Shown in pieces: positions 44,119 to 52,075 of a stretch of DNA of 64,000 nt. Position 1 is the stretch's first letter, and each line of letters begins with the position of its first letter. Below the pieces are notes generated by a model. That model did no database searches. It worked only from the letters and a program-made list of their open reading frames with translations, and was not told where the DNA came from. This stretch comes from Herbaspirillum sp. SJZ106 (GTDB lineage Bacteria; Pseudomonadota; Gammaproteobacteria; Burkholderiales; Burkholderiaceae_D), in NCBI RefSeq assembly GCF_006715495.1, contig NZ_VFNI01000005.1, forward strand, positions 310,001-374,000. Reading direction: 5' to 3'. The position numbers were made by a program, and so were the translations under genes.

Positions 44119-44823
44119 TCAGCCGCGGGCTGGGATGTTCAGGCCCCTGGCCACGGCCGGACGCGCCACGAAGGCTTCCAGCGCGCGCGCCACATGGGGG
44201 AAGTCCTTGAAACCGACCAGTTCGCCCGCTTCATAGAAGCCGACCAGGTTGCGAATCCACGGGAAGGTGGCGATATCGGCGATGCTGTATTCGTCGCCGG
44301 CCAGCCACTTGTTCTCGGCCAGGCGCTTGTCCATCACGCCCAGCAGGCGTTTGGATTCGTTGACGTAGCGCTCGCGCGGGCGCTTGTCTTCGTATTCCTT
44401 GCCGGCGAAACGGTGGAAGAAGCCGAGCTGGCCGAACATCGGGCCGACGCCGCCCATCTGGAACATCACCCACTGGATCACCTGGTAGCGCGCGGCCGGA
44501 TCGACCGGGATGAACTTGCCGGTCTTCTCGGCCAGGTACAGCAGGATGGCGCCCGACTCGAACAGCGGCAGCGGCTGGCCGCCGGGGCCGTTGGGGTCGA
44601 TGATGGCGGGGATCTTGTTGTTCGGGTTCAGCGACAGGAATTCCGGCGACATCTGGTCGTTGGTGTCGAAGCTGACCAGGTGCGGCTCGTAGGGCAGGCC
44701 GGTTTCTTCCAGCATGATCGATACCTTCACGCCGTTGGGCGTGGGCAGCGAATACAGCTGGATACGGTCGGGGTGCCGGGCCGGCCATTTGTCGTTGATG
44801 GCGAAGTTCGACAATGCGTTCAT
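44119..44823 (-). CDS. Glutathione S-transferase, YghU/YfcG (Nu) type
   Basis: Cytoplasmic thiol transferase of 234 residues. The N-terminal thioredoxin-like domain has IQLYSLPTPNGVKVSIMLEETGLPYEPHLVSFDTNDQMSPEFLSLNPNNKIPAIID and the glutathione-binding LFESGAILLYLAEK; the TPNG motif at the active site is typical of the Nu class (disulfide-bond reductase/peroxidase activity). The C-terminal helical domain has AGDEYSIADIATFPWIR. ATG 44823 is preceded by AGGA. It begins 9 bases after the stop of the GGDEF/EAL gene, so it is probably the third gene of that unit. Confidence 0.9.
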   Translation of the reverse strand: MNALSNFAINDKWPARHPDRIQLYSLPTPNGVKVSIMLEETGLPYEPHLVSFDTNDQMSPEFLSLNPNNKIPAIIDPNGPGGQPLPLFESGAILLYLAEKTGKFIPVDPAARYQVIQWVMFQMGGVGPMFGQLGFFHRFAGKEYEDKRPRERYVNESKRLLGVMDKRLAENKWLAGDEYSIADIATFPWIRNLVGFYEAGELVGFKDFPHVARALEAFVARPAVARGLNIPARG

Positions 44824-44832
44824 GTATGCGTC

Positions 44833-47800
44833 CTATGCGGCAGTGAATCGGGGATCGAATTCCTGCGCGAACTTCTCGAAAGCGTCGACCGCAACCGGGC
44901 GGCAGAAGAAATACCCTTGGTAGGCATGGCATCCGGCAGCGGCCAGGAAGCTGCGCTGGGCATCGGTTTCCACCCCTTCGGCGATGACCCCCAGGCCCAG
45001 GCTCTGTGCCAGGTTGACGATGGTCTTGGCGATCGATGCATCGTTGGGGTCGATCAAGACGTCGCGCACGAAAGACTGGTCGATTTTAAGCTGATTCAGC
45101 GGCAGCCGCTTGAGGTAGGACAACGAGGAGTAGCCGATGCCGAAATCGTCCAGCGAGAATTCCACGCCGTAGGCTTTCAACGCGAACATCTTCTGGATGA
45201 TGTCTTCGACGTTGTCCACCAGCAGGCTTTCGGTCAGCTCCAGCTTCAGGCGCCGCGGGTTGGCGCCGGTGCGCTCGATCGCATCGAGCACCGCCTGCAC
45301 GAAATCCGGTTCGCGGAATTGCTGCGCGCTGACGTTGACGGCAATGGTCAGGTGTTCGGTATGCCGGTTCCGCGCCCAGGCGGACAACTGCTTGCAGGCG
45401 GTTTCCAGCACCCAGTTGCCCAGCGACAGGATCAGGCCGGTTTCCTCGGCCAGGGGGATGAAGTCGCCCGGCGACACCATGCCGCGCTGCGGATGCTGCC
45501 AGCGCACCAGCACTTCGGCGCCTGTCACGCCGCCGCCTGCGACCACCTGCGCCTGGTAGTGCAGCAGCAACTGGTCGCCTTCGATGGCCTTGCGCAGGCC
45601 GGTCTCCAGGGCGGCGCGCTCCAGCACCACGGTCTGCATCGCCGGGTCGAAGAAGCGCAGGGCATTGCGCCCGGTTCCCTTGGCTTTGTACATGGCCAGG
45701 TCGGCCTGCTTCATCAGCTCGTCCACCGAGGCCTGGCGGCCGCGGAAGATGGTGGCGCCGACGCTGGCGGTGGTCCGGTATTCGACTTCGTCGAGCTGGT
45801 AGGTGTTGCCCAGGGTGGCCAGGATCTTCTCGCCGATCGCCTTGGTCTGGTTGGCCGCTTCCTGCGGGTGTTCGTTCAGGCCTTCCAGCACCACCACGAA
45901 TTCGTCGCCGCCCACGCGCGCCACGGTATCGTTTTCACGCACGCTGGCCAGCAGGCGTTGCGATACCTGCTTGAGCAGCAGGTCGCCTTTCTCATGGCCG
46001 ATGGTGTCATTGAGCGTCTTGAAATGATCGAGGTCGATGAATAGCAACGCCGAGCAGGTCTTGCCGCGCGCGGACAGCGCGATGGCCTGTTTCAGGCGTT
46101 CCAGCAGCAAGGCGCGGTTGGGCAGGCGCGTCAGGGCATCGAAGGAGGCCAGTTCGCGGATGCGTTCCTCGGCCAGCTTGCGGTCGCTGATGTCGTGGTG
46201 GGTGCTGACGTAATGGGTGACGTGGCCGTCCTTGTTCTTGACGGCGGAGATGGTCAGCCATTCGGGATAAACCTCGCCATTCTTGCGGCGGTCCCAGATC
46301 TCGCCCTGCCATTTGCCGAAACGGCGGATGCTTTCGCGCATCTCCTGGAAGAAGGCGGGGCCGTGGCGGTCCGAGCGCAGCAGGTTGGGGTGCTTGCCGA
46401 CGATCTCTTCGGCGCTGTAGCCGGTGATCTCGGTGAAGGCCTTGTTCACGCGCAGGATCTTGCTGTTGGCGTCGGTGATCAGCATGCCTTCGCGCGAATC
46501 GAAGGCCACCGCCGAGATGCGCAGCTCGGCCTCGATCTGCTTGCGGTCGGTGATGTCGCGGCTGCTGGTGCGAAAACCGGTGAAAGTGCCGTGCGGGTCG
46601 GTAATCGGCGCCGACGACAGCGACAGCCAGAATACCGAGCCATCCTTGCGCACGCAGCGAAATTCGACGTCTTCGCGCTTTTGGCCGTCCATGCACCTGG
46701 ACAACTCGGCGCGGATGCGCTGTTCGTCTTCCGGATGCACGATGGTGCCGACGAAGTCCCGCATCGCCAGGCACTCCTCGACCGTGTAGCCGGTATAGTC
46801 GCGCACCGCATGGTTGACCCAGCGCGGGCGGCCGTCCAGGCCCCACCAGACCTCCCAGTTGACGGTGCAGTCGGCGATGGCGCGGAACTGCTCCTCGCTG
46901 GCGCGCAGCTCGGCGGTCATCTGCTGCGCCAGGCGCACCGCGCGCACGCGGGAAGACATCATCAGCCAGGCCAGCAGCGACAGCGTGATGCTCATGCCGA
47001 TGCCGGTGGCGGCGATCAGGTGTTCGGCGTTGCGGCCGAACTGGACGGTGAAGCTGTCGAGCGCGCTCATGCTCAGCGTCCAGTTGTGGTTCGCCACCAC
47101 CAGATATTCGGTGGCGGTGATGCGCGGCGGCCGCGCCTGCTGCTGCGGATCCTCATTGCGCGAACGGTAAAGCAAGGCCTGCGGCTCGGCCTCGACCCCG
47201 TCGTACAGCGAAAAGGCGATGCCGCGGGAGCTTTCGCCATACAGGCTGGCGATCACGTCGTTCATGCGAAATACCGCATGCACCCAGCCCAGCAGGTTGG
47301 CGCGGCGCTCGGCGATGGTGCCTTGCGGCTTGCCGCGTTCGTACAGCGGCAAATACATCAGGAAGGAGGGTTCGGTCTTGTTGCCGTTTTCCAGGTCCAG
47401 CTCGATCTTGCCGGAGATGGCCGCCATGCCGGAGTCGCGCGCTTTTTCCATGGCCGCGCGACGGATCGGATCCGACCAGTGGTCGAAGCCGAAGGGAATG
47501 CGGTTGCGGCCGATGTAAGGTTCGCGCAGGGTCAGGGGCGCGTAAGCGTCGCGGTCGCCGGACGGGCGGATCGCGTAGCCGTCCAAGCCTTGCTTGCGCA
47601 TGCGTTCCAGGTGGGCTTCCAGGCGCCCGGCAGGTATCCATTCCTCGATCGAGATGGCCTGGATGCCGGAGAAATTGGCGTCCAGGTTCAGCGAGCTGAC
47701 GTAATCGCGCAAGCTGTTGCGGTCGATGGCGCCGGTGGCGGAGATCAGCCCTTGCACACCATGCAGCATCTGCTCGTAGGACGCCATGCGCTGTTCGATG

Positions 47801-47949
47801 CGGCTGACCGTCTCGCGCAGCGCCGAAGCAAACTGCGTATGGAGCTCCTTGTTGGACGCCTGGCGCTCATGGTCCCAGGCGACCCAGGTCACGGCCAGCC
47901 CGGTGAGCAGGATCAGCAGCGGGAGCGCGGTCTTGCGGAGCCAGTTCAC
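44833..47949 (-). CDS. CHASE-PAS-PAS-GGDEF-EAL c-di-GMP signalling protein
   Basis: Membrane-bound bifunctional-type c-di-GMP enzyme of 1038 residues. Order: membrane helix (about 6-24), periplasmic CHASE domain (about 50-260, GIQAISIEEWIPAG...YAPLTLREPYIGRNRIPFGFDHWSD), second helix (about 300-320), two PAS domains with PAC motifs (about 350-590), GGDEF (RVGGDEFVVVLE intact, inhibitory site REND five residues before it), and EAL (EVLVRWQHP as the EAL variant, with NVSAQQF, LTESLLV, LDDFGIGYSSLSYLKRLPLNQLKID and EGVET). Both active sites look functional. The GTG start at 47949 overlaps the stop of the binding-protein gene by four bases, implying coupling. Confidence 0.92.
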   Translation of the reverse strand: MNWLRKTALPLLILLTGLAVTWVAWDHERQASNKELHTQFASALRETVSRIEQRMASYEQMLHGVQGLISATGAIDRNSLRDYVSSLNLDANFSGIQAISIEEWIPAGRLEAHLERMRKQGLDGYAIRPSGDRDAYAPLTLREPYIGRNRIPFGFDHWSDPIRRAAMEKARDSGMAAISGKIELDLENGNKTEPSFLMYLPLYERGKPQGTIAERRANLLGWVHAVFRMNDVIASLYGESSRGIAFSLYDGVEAEPQALLYRSRNEDPQQQARPPRITATEYLVVANHNWTLSMSALDSFTVQFGRNAEHLIAATGIGMSITLSLLAWLMMSSRVRAVRLAQQMTAELRASEEQFRAIADCTVNWEVWWGLDGRPRWVNHAVRDYTGYTVEECLAMRDFVGTIVHPEDEQRIRAELSRCMDGQKREDVEFRCVRKDGSVFWLSLSSAPITDPHGTFTGFRTSSRDITDRKQIEAELRISAVAFDSREGMLITDANSKILRVNKAFTEITGYSAEEIVGKHPNLLRSDRHGPAFFQEMRESIRRFGKWQGEIWDRRKNGEVYPEWLTISAVKNKDGHVTHYVSTHHDISDRKLAEERIRELASFDALTRLPNRALLLERLKQAIALSARGKTCSALLFIDLDHFKTLNDTIGHEKGDLLLKQVSQRLLASVRENDTVARVGGDEFVVVLEGLNEHPQEAANQTKAIGEKILATLGNTYQLDEVEYRTTASVGATIFRGRQASVDELMKQADLAMYKAKGTGRNALRFFDPAMQTVVLERAALETGLRKAIEGDQLLLHYQAQVVAGGGVTGAEVLVRWQHPQRGMVSPGDFIPLAEETGLILSLGNWVLETACKQLSAWARNRHTEHLTIAVNVSAQQFREPDFVQAVLDAIERTGANPRRLKLELTESLLVDNVEDIIQKMFALKAYGVEFSLDDFGIGYSSLSYLKRLPLNQLKIDQSFVRDVLIDPNDASIAKTIVNLAQSLGLGVIAEGVETDAQRSFLAAAGCHAYQGYFFCRPVAVDAFEKFAQEFDPRFTAA

Positions 47950-48779
47950 GGCTTGGCCTGGCCGACCATCGAAGCAGCCAGTTCCGGGTTGAAATATTTT
48001 TCGAAGATGCGCAGCACGGTGCCGTCGGCCAGCATGCCGTTGACCAGGGCGCGCCACTTTTCCTGCTCGGCCGGCGGCAGCGCCTTCCTGGACATGATCA
48101 GCCCATGCGGTACCGACGGGTCGCTCAAGCCGATGATGGAGGTGACATCGCGGATGCGTTTTTCCTGCACCGCCGGATAGTCGAAGGGCTCCATGATCAT
48201 GCCCTGGATGCGGTCGAGCAGCAGGGCTTCATATAAGGGTTCGAGGCCGCCGGCCTGGCTCACGCGGTTGGCGGCGGCAAGCTTGTCGACCAGGCGGTTG
48301 GCATTGTCGCTGTAGCGGAAGCTGCGGATGACGCCGAGCTGGAAACGCTCGTTGCGCGCGAAGTCTTCCAGCCGCGCGATGCCGGAATCCTTGCGCACCA
48401 GCAGGTAATACTTGTTGCTGAAGTACCAGGCGAAGGCGGCGAACTGCTCGCGCTCGCGGCTGGCGATGCCCGACAGGCTGAAGTCCAGCGCGCCCGACTC
48501 GATCAATTGCCAGATGCGCGCGCGCGACATCAGGCTGACGTTGATCTGGCAGCCGCTGCGGCGGATCAGTTCATCGGCGAAATCCTTGTCGATGCCGGTA
48601 TCGGTAGCCGACGAGTACAGCAAGCCGTGGTCGTGCAGCGCCAGCGTCAACGGGCGGGCGCAATCGGGGCCGGCAGGGGCGGCAGAAGCGGGTCTGGCGA
48701 ACGGGAGCAGGGCAATCAGCAGGGCGGCTGCGCAGCCGGAAGAACGTACCGCGCGATTGCGAAAGATATGACTGAAAAT
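47946..48779 (-). CDS. Periplasmic solute-binding (SBP_bac_3-type) protein, probable ATT start
   Basis: Extracellular solute-binding protein related to amino-acid ABC receptors: LTLALHDHGLLYSSATDTGIDKDFADELIRRSGC, SLMSRARIWQLIESGALDFSLSGIASREREQFAAFAWYF, YYLLVRKDSG, YEALLLDRIQGMIMEP. No transporter genes are near, so it is probably a sensor. The first ordinary start (TTG 48650) lies inside the mature domain, yet the frame stays open upstream and encodes a perfect signal peptide: basic NRAVRSSGC, hydrophobic AAALLIALLPFA, then RPASA. No ATG, GTG or TTG precedes it; an ATT at 48777-48779, five bases after AGGGGG, fits as start (277 residues). The stop overlaps the GGDEF/EAL start by four bases. 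Confidence 0.75.
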   Translation of the reverse strand: MFSHIFRNRAVRSSGCAAALLIALLPFARPASAAPAGPDCARPLTLALHDHGLLYSSATDTGIDKDFADELIRRSGCQINVSLMSRARIWQLIESGALDFSLSGIASREREQFAAFAWYFSNKYYLLVRKDSGIARLEDFARNERFQLGVIRSFRYSDNANRLVDKLAAANRVSQAGGLEPLYEALLLDRIQGMIMEPFDYPAVQEKRIRDVTSIIGLSDPSVPHGLIMSRKALPPAEQEKWRALVNGMLADGTVLRIFEKYFNPELAASMVGQAKP

Positions 48780-49280
48780 ACCCGCCCCCTATTTGTACTC
48801 CGCCATTGGGCATCCGGATGCCGGAGCGAAGGGGCGGCATGTGCCGCCTGCCTTCGTCCATTCGCCAGTGCCTCTCCCGATCGGCCGCGCAGGCGCAACC
48901 GTATGCTGATGCGCCGACTCCGACCCAGGTGCAAGAACCTGTTTGTGCGTGCACAAACAGGCCCTGTAAAGTGAGTCGATTTATTGAAAAAATTCTAGCT
49001 CGACGCCGAGCGATGTTACCCGAGCACAATGCAATCCGCAACACAATGCATCGACCTTTGCAATCGTCATGGATGAGCTTGCACAGGGCATGTGCGGCAA
49101 GTGCGGCAAGTGCGGAGAGCCTGCGTGTGCAGGCAAGCGGAGGGAAAATGGCGGGGCCCGAAGCGGGCTGCGAAAAATGCGAGTGATGGGAGTGATGGGA
49201 GTAGCGCCGCAGGGAGCGCTGCTCCGCGGCGCCAACGGCAGGGCGCGGCGGCGGCCGACGGCCGGCCGCCGATGGCACGA
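48780..49280. other. Gene-free 500-bp stretch with a perfect palindrome
   Basis: No credible coding frame on either strand. A perfect inverted repeat CCTGTTTGTGC / GCACAAACAGG (48938-48948 and 48951-48961, two bases between) is the clearest signal and looks like an operator. Further along, a 9-base unit GTGCGGCAA is repeated (49092-49116) and GTGATGGGA is repeated (49183-49201). The last 80 bases are a GC-rich run with GGCCGACGGCCGGCCG. The region lies upstream of the binding-protein gene and downstream of the SDR gene (both minus). Confidence 0.6.
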
Positions 49281-50057
49281 TCAGATGAACATGCCGCCCG
49301 ATACTTCGATGCGCTGGGCGTTGATCCAGCCGTTTTCCGGGCGCAGCAGCGAGACCACGGCGGCGCCGATGTCATCCGGCCGGCCGGCGCGGCCCAGCGC
49401 GGTCTGGCTGGCGACGAAGGCGTTGAGCTCGGCATTGTCGCGCACGCGGCCGCCGCCGAAATCGGTTTCGACGGCGCCCGGCGCCACCGTGTTGACCACA
49501 ATGCCGCGCGCGCCGAACTCCTTGGCCATGTAGCGCGTCATCACTTCCACGCCGCCCTTCATCGCGGCATAGGCCGCATAGCCGGGCAGGGAGAAGCGCG
49601 CCAGGCCGCTGGAGGTGTTGATGATGCGGCCGCCATCGGCAATCAGCGGCAGCAGTGCCTGGGTCAGGAAGAAGGTTCCCTTCAGGTGCACGTTGTACAG
49701 ATCGTCGAAGACCGTTTCGCTGGTCTCGGCGATGCTGGCGTGCATGCCCATGCCGCCGTTGTTGACCAGGTAGGTGAGGCGTTCGGCGTTCCAGGTCTGC
49801 TTGAGCGCGGCGCGCACGGCATCGGCGAAGCCGGGGAAGCTGCGGCTGTCGGCCAGATCCAGTTGCAGGGCCACGGCCTTGGCGCCGGCGGCCTGGATGT
49901 CTTCCACGGTCTGTTCGGCGGCGGCGCGGTTGCCGACATAGGTGATGATCACGCCGACGCCGTCGCGCGCCAGGTGCAGGGCGGTATTCTTGCCCAGGCC
50001 GCGGCTGCCGCCGGTGACCAGGGCGATGCGGGGGGATGTGTTGTCTGCTTGGGTCAT
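49281..50057 (-). CDS. SDR family oxidoreductase
   Basis: Short-chain dehydrogenase/reductase of 258 residues, NAD(P)-dependent. Cofactor motif TGGSRGLGKNTA (TGxxxGxG) at about 16-27, NNGGMG (NNAG variant), catalytic Ser in INTSSGLARF, Tyr/Lys where YxxxK reads YAAMKGG, and VAPGAVETDF. The Arg of SRG near the first turn suggests NADPH. Substrate unknown; the FabG-like sequence does not settle it. ATG 50057 has AGGAGCCCAGC upstream. It is divergent from a LysR regulator, which most likely controls it. Confidence 0.88.
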   Translation of the reverse strand: MTQADNTSPRIALVTGGSRGLGKNTALHLARDGVGVIITYVGNRAAAEQTVEDIQAAGAKAVALQLDLADSRSFPGFADAVRAALKQTWNAERLTYLVNNGGMGMHASIAETSETVFDDLYNVHLKGTFFLTQALLPLIADGGRIINTSSGLARFSLPGYAAYAAMKGGVEVMTRYMAKEFGARGIVVNTVAPGAVETDFGGGRVRDNAELNAFVASQTALGRAGRPDDIGAAVVSLLRPENGWINAQRIEVSGGMFI

Positions 50058-50190
50058 GCTGGGCTCCTGTCGATGAGATGGGATAGGGATGGGTCTGACT
50101 ACGGAGCTCAGTATATTGAGAAGATTTTTGTTAATAAATTTCTTATTTAATATTAGACTTTTCAATATTGAATAATAATCGGAGCGCTCC
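50058..50190. promoter_or_regulatory. AT-rich divergent promoter region SDR / LysR
   Basis: 133 bases with a marked drop in G+C. It contains the perfect palindrome TTCAATATTGAA (50161-50172) and the related half site ATATTGAGAAG (50112-50122). LysR regulators typically bind AT-rich T-N11-A dyads in such divergent regions, so this is the likely operator. Confidence 0.55.
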
Positions 50191-51108
50191 TTGAACCAGC
50201 TCGACACCCTCCAGATCTTCCAGCGCGTGGCCGAACTGGCCAGCTTCAGCGGCGCTGCGCGCCAGCTTGGCCTGCCCAATGCCACGGTTTCGCTGGCGGT
50301 GCAGCAGCTGGAGCAGATGCTGGGCACGCGATTGCTTCAGCGCACCACCCGGCGCGTACAGATGACCGGCGACGGCGAAGCCTTTTACCGGCGCAGCAAG
50401 GAATTGCTGGACGATTTCGAGTCGCTGCGGGCGATGTTCCGGGGCGGCGGCAAGTCGCTGACCGGCAAGCTGCGGGTGGACATGTCCAGCGCCATGGCGC
50501 GCGAAGTGGTGTTGCCGGAACTGCCGGCCTTTCTGGAGCAACATCCGCAGCTGGAGATCGAGCTTTCCGCCAGCGACCGCCGCGTCGACCTGGTCGGCGA
50601 GGGATTCGATTGCGTGCTGCGCACCGGGACGCTGGACGACTCGTCGCTGGTGGCGCGCCCCATCGGGCATCTGGTGCAGATCAACTGCGCCAGTCCGGCG
50701 TATCTGGAACGGTATGGCGTGCCGCGCACACTGGAGGATCTGGCGCACCATAAGCTGGTGCATTACCGCCAGGTGCTGGGCGGCCGCTCCCCAGGCTGGG
50801 AGTGGTTCGATGGCCGCCAGACCCACTATGTGCCGATGGCCTGCAGCCTCACCGTCAACAGCACCGAAACTTATGACGCCGCCTGCCAGGCAGGCCTGGG
50901 CATGATCCAGCTGCCGCTCGTGGGGCCGACCAAGCGCCGTTTGCTGGCGCAGGGCGCGTTGGTGGAAGTGCTGCCGCAGTATCGCCCGGCGCCGATGCCG
51001 GTATCGCTGCTCTACGCCAGCCGCCGCCATGTGCCGGCGCGCGTGGCCGGCTTCATGGACTGGTTGCACGCCTTGATCCTGCCGCTGACGCAAGAAGGGC
51101 GGGCATAG
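50191..51108 (+). CDS. LysR family transcriptional regulator
   Basis: Regulator of 305 residues: winged helix-turn-helix LDTLQIFQRVAELASFSGAARQLGLPNATVSLAVQQLEQMLGTRLLQRTTRRVQMTGDG at the N-terminus and a periplasmic-binding-like effector domain (LRVDMSSAMAREVVLPELPAFLEQHPQLEIELSASDRRVDLVGEGFDCVLRTG). The SASDRRVDL and VLRTG features are those of the large AaeR/DmlR-like group. It starts with TTG at 50191, preceded by GGAGCGCTCC. It is divergent from the SDR gene and convergent with the PhzF-like gene, whose stop is only 10 bases away. Confidence 0.9.
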   Translation: MNQLDTLQIFQRVAELASFSGAARQLGLPNATVSLAVQQLEQMLGTRLLQRTTRRVQMTGDGEAFYRRSKELLDDFESLRAMFRGGGKSLTGKLRVDMSSAMAREVVLPELPAFLEQHPQLEIELSASDRRVDLVGEGFDCVLRTGTLDDSSLVARPIGHLVQINCASPAYLERYGVPRTLEDLAHHKLVHYRQVLGGRSPGWEWFDGRQTHYVPMACSLTVNSTETYDAACQAGLGMIQLPLVGPTKRRLLAQGALVEVLPQYRPAPMPVSLLYASRRHVPARVAGFMDWLHALILPLTQEGRA

Positions 51109-51117
51109 TCCCCGGGT

Positions 51118-52008
51118 TCAGGCCTGCGCGGTGCGCCCGATCGGATCGATGGTGACGGTGCCGCGCCCGATTTCGATCACGCGGCCGCCAACCTGGATCG
51201 TGCCGTTTTCCGATACGGAAAGATGCAGGCGAGAAGGGCGATCGACCGCCACGCCCTGGTCGATCGCGTAGCGCGCCGGCAGCGCATGGCCGGTCGCCAG
51301 CAGCCAGCCGCCGAGGTTGGCGCAGGCCGAGCCGGTGCCGGGGTCTTCGGCCACGCCGCCGCCTTGCTTGGTGAAGAAATAGCGCGCCAGCACATTGCCC
51401 GGTTCCTTGTCATCGAAGGCGAAGACATACGCCGTCTTGCGGCCCAGGCTGCTTTGCGGCCAGCGTTCCAGCGCGCCGCTGTCGGGCTGGGCGCGGCGCA
51501 CGGCCGCCGGGGACTTGAGCGGGATCAGGAACTGGTCGGCGCCGGTATCGACCCAGATGGGGTCGCCCGCGAGGTCTTCGGCCGACAAGCCGACCAGGGC
51601 CGCGACTTCGGCCGGCGGCAACTGCGAGGGCGCGGTCTTGGGGGCGCCGGCGCTGGGCGCGGTGAAGGTCCAGACATCGCCCGCGGCGTTCACCGGCACC
51701 ACGCCGGCCTTGAATTCCAGGGTCAGCTGATCGCCGGTCTTGAACAGTTCGCGCACCACATGCGCCGTTCCCAGCGTGGGATGGCCGGCGAACGGCATCT
51801 CGTAGCCGGTGGTGAAGATGCGCACGCGCGCATCGGCTACCGCCGAGGGCAGGATGAAGGTGGTTTCCGACAGGTTGAACTGCAAGGCCAGCGCCTGCAT
51901 GGTGGCGTCGTCGATGCCGCGCGCGTCTTCGAACACGCACAGGGGATTGCCGCCGAAGGTGGATTCGGCGAACACGTTGAGCAGGCGGTAGGCGTAGGTG
52001 GCAGGCAT
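51118..52008 (-). CDS. PhzF family isomerase-like protein
   Basis: Member of the PhzF/diaminopimelate-epimerase fold family, 296 residues, two similar domains. Landmarks: YRLLNVFAESTFGGNPLCVFEDARGIDDATMQALALQFNLSETTFILPS (catalytic Glu in NLSETTF), EMPFAGHPTLGTAHVV, and in the second half AEDPGTGSACANLGGWL. Most members are not phenazine enzymes; they may isomerise small 2,3-dihydro or epimerisable acids, substrate unknown. ATG 52008 follows GAGAGCACC. It stands alone between the LysR gene and the diguanylate cyclase gene. Confidence 0.9.
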   Translation of the reverse strand: MPATYAYRLLNVFAESTFGGNPLCVFEDARGIDDATMQALALQFNLSETTFILPSAVADARVRIFTTGYEMPFAGHPTLGTAHVVRELFKTGDQLTLEFKAGVVPVNAAGDVWTFTAPSAGAPKTAPSQLPPAEVAALVGLSAEDLAGDPIWVDTGADQFLIPLKSPAAVRRAQPDSGALERWPQSSLGRKTAYVFAFDDKEPGNVLARYFFTKQGGGVAEDPGTGSACANLGGWLLATGHALPARYAIDQGVAVDRPSRLHLSVSENGTIQVGGRVIEIGRGTVTIDPIGRTAQA

Positions 52009-52075
52009 GGTGCTCTCGCAGTGATGGAGGAGCGGCCGATTCTATCGGCCGCCCATGTCGCGCGACAGATACAGT

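Noticed and set aside
44020-48180. Long plus-strand frames (674 and 661 codons) opposite the GST, GGDEF/EAL and binding-protein genes
   Set aside because: Shadows of real minus-strand genes; no family resemblance and no ribosome-binding sites.
48938-48961. LexA box reading of the palindrome
   Set aside because: CTGT and ACAG are present but too far apart (16 bases between, not 8).
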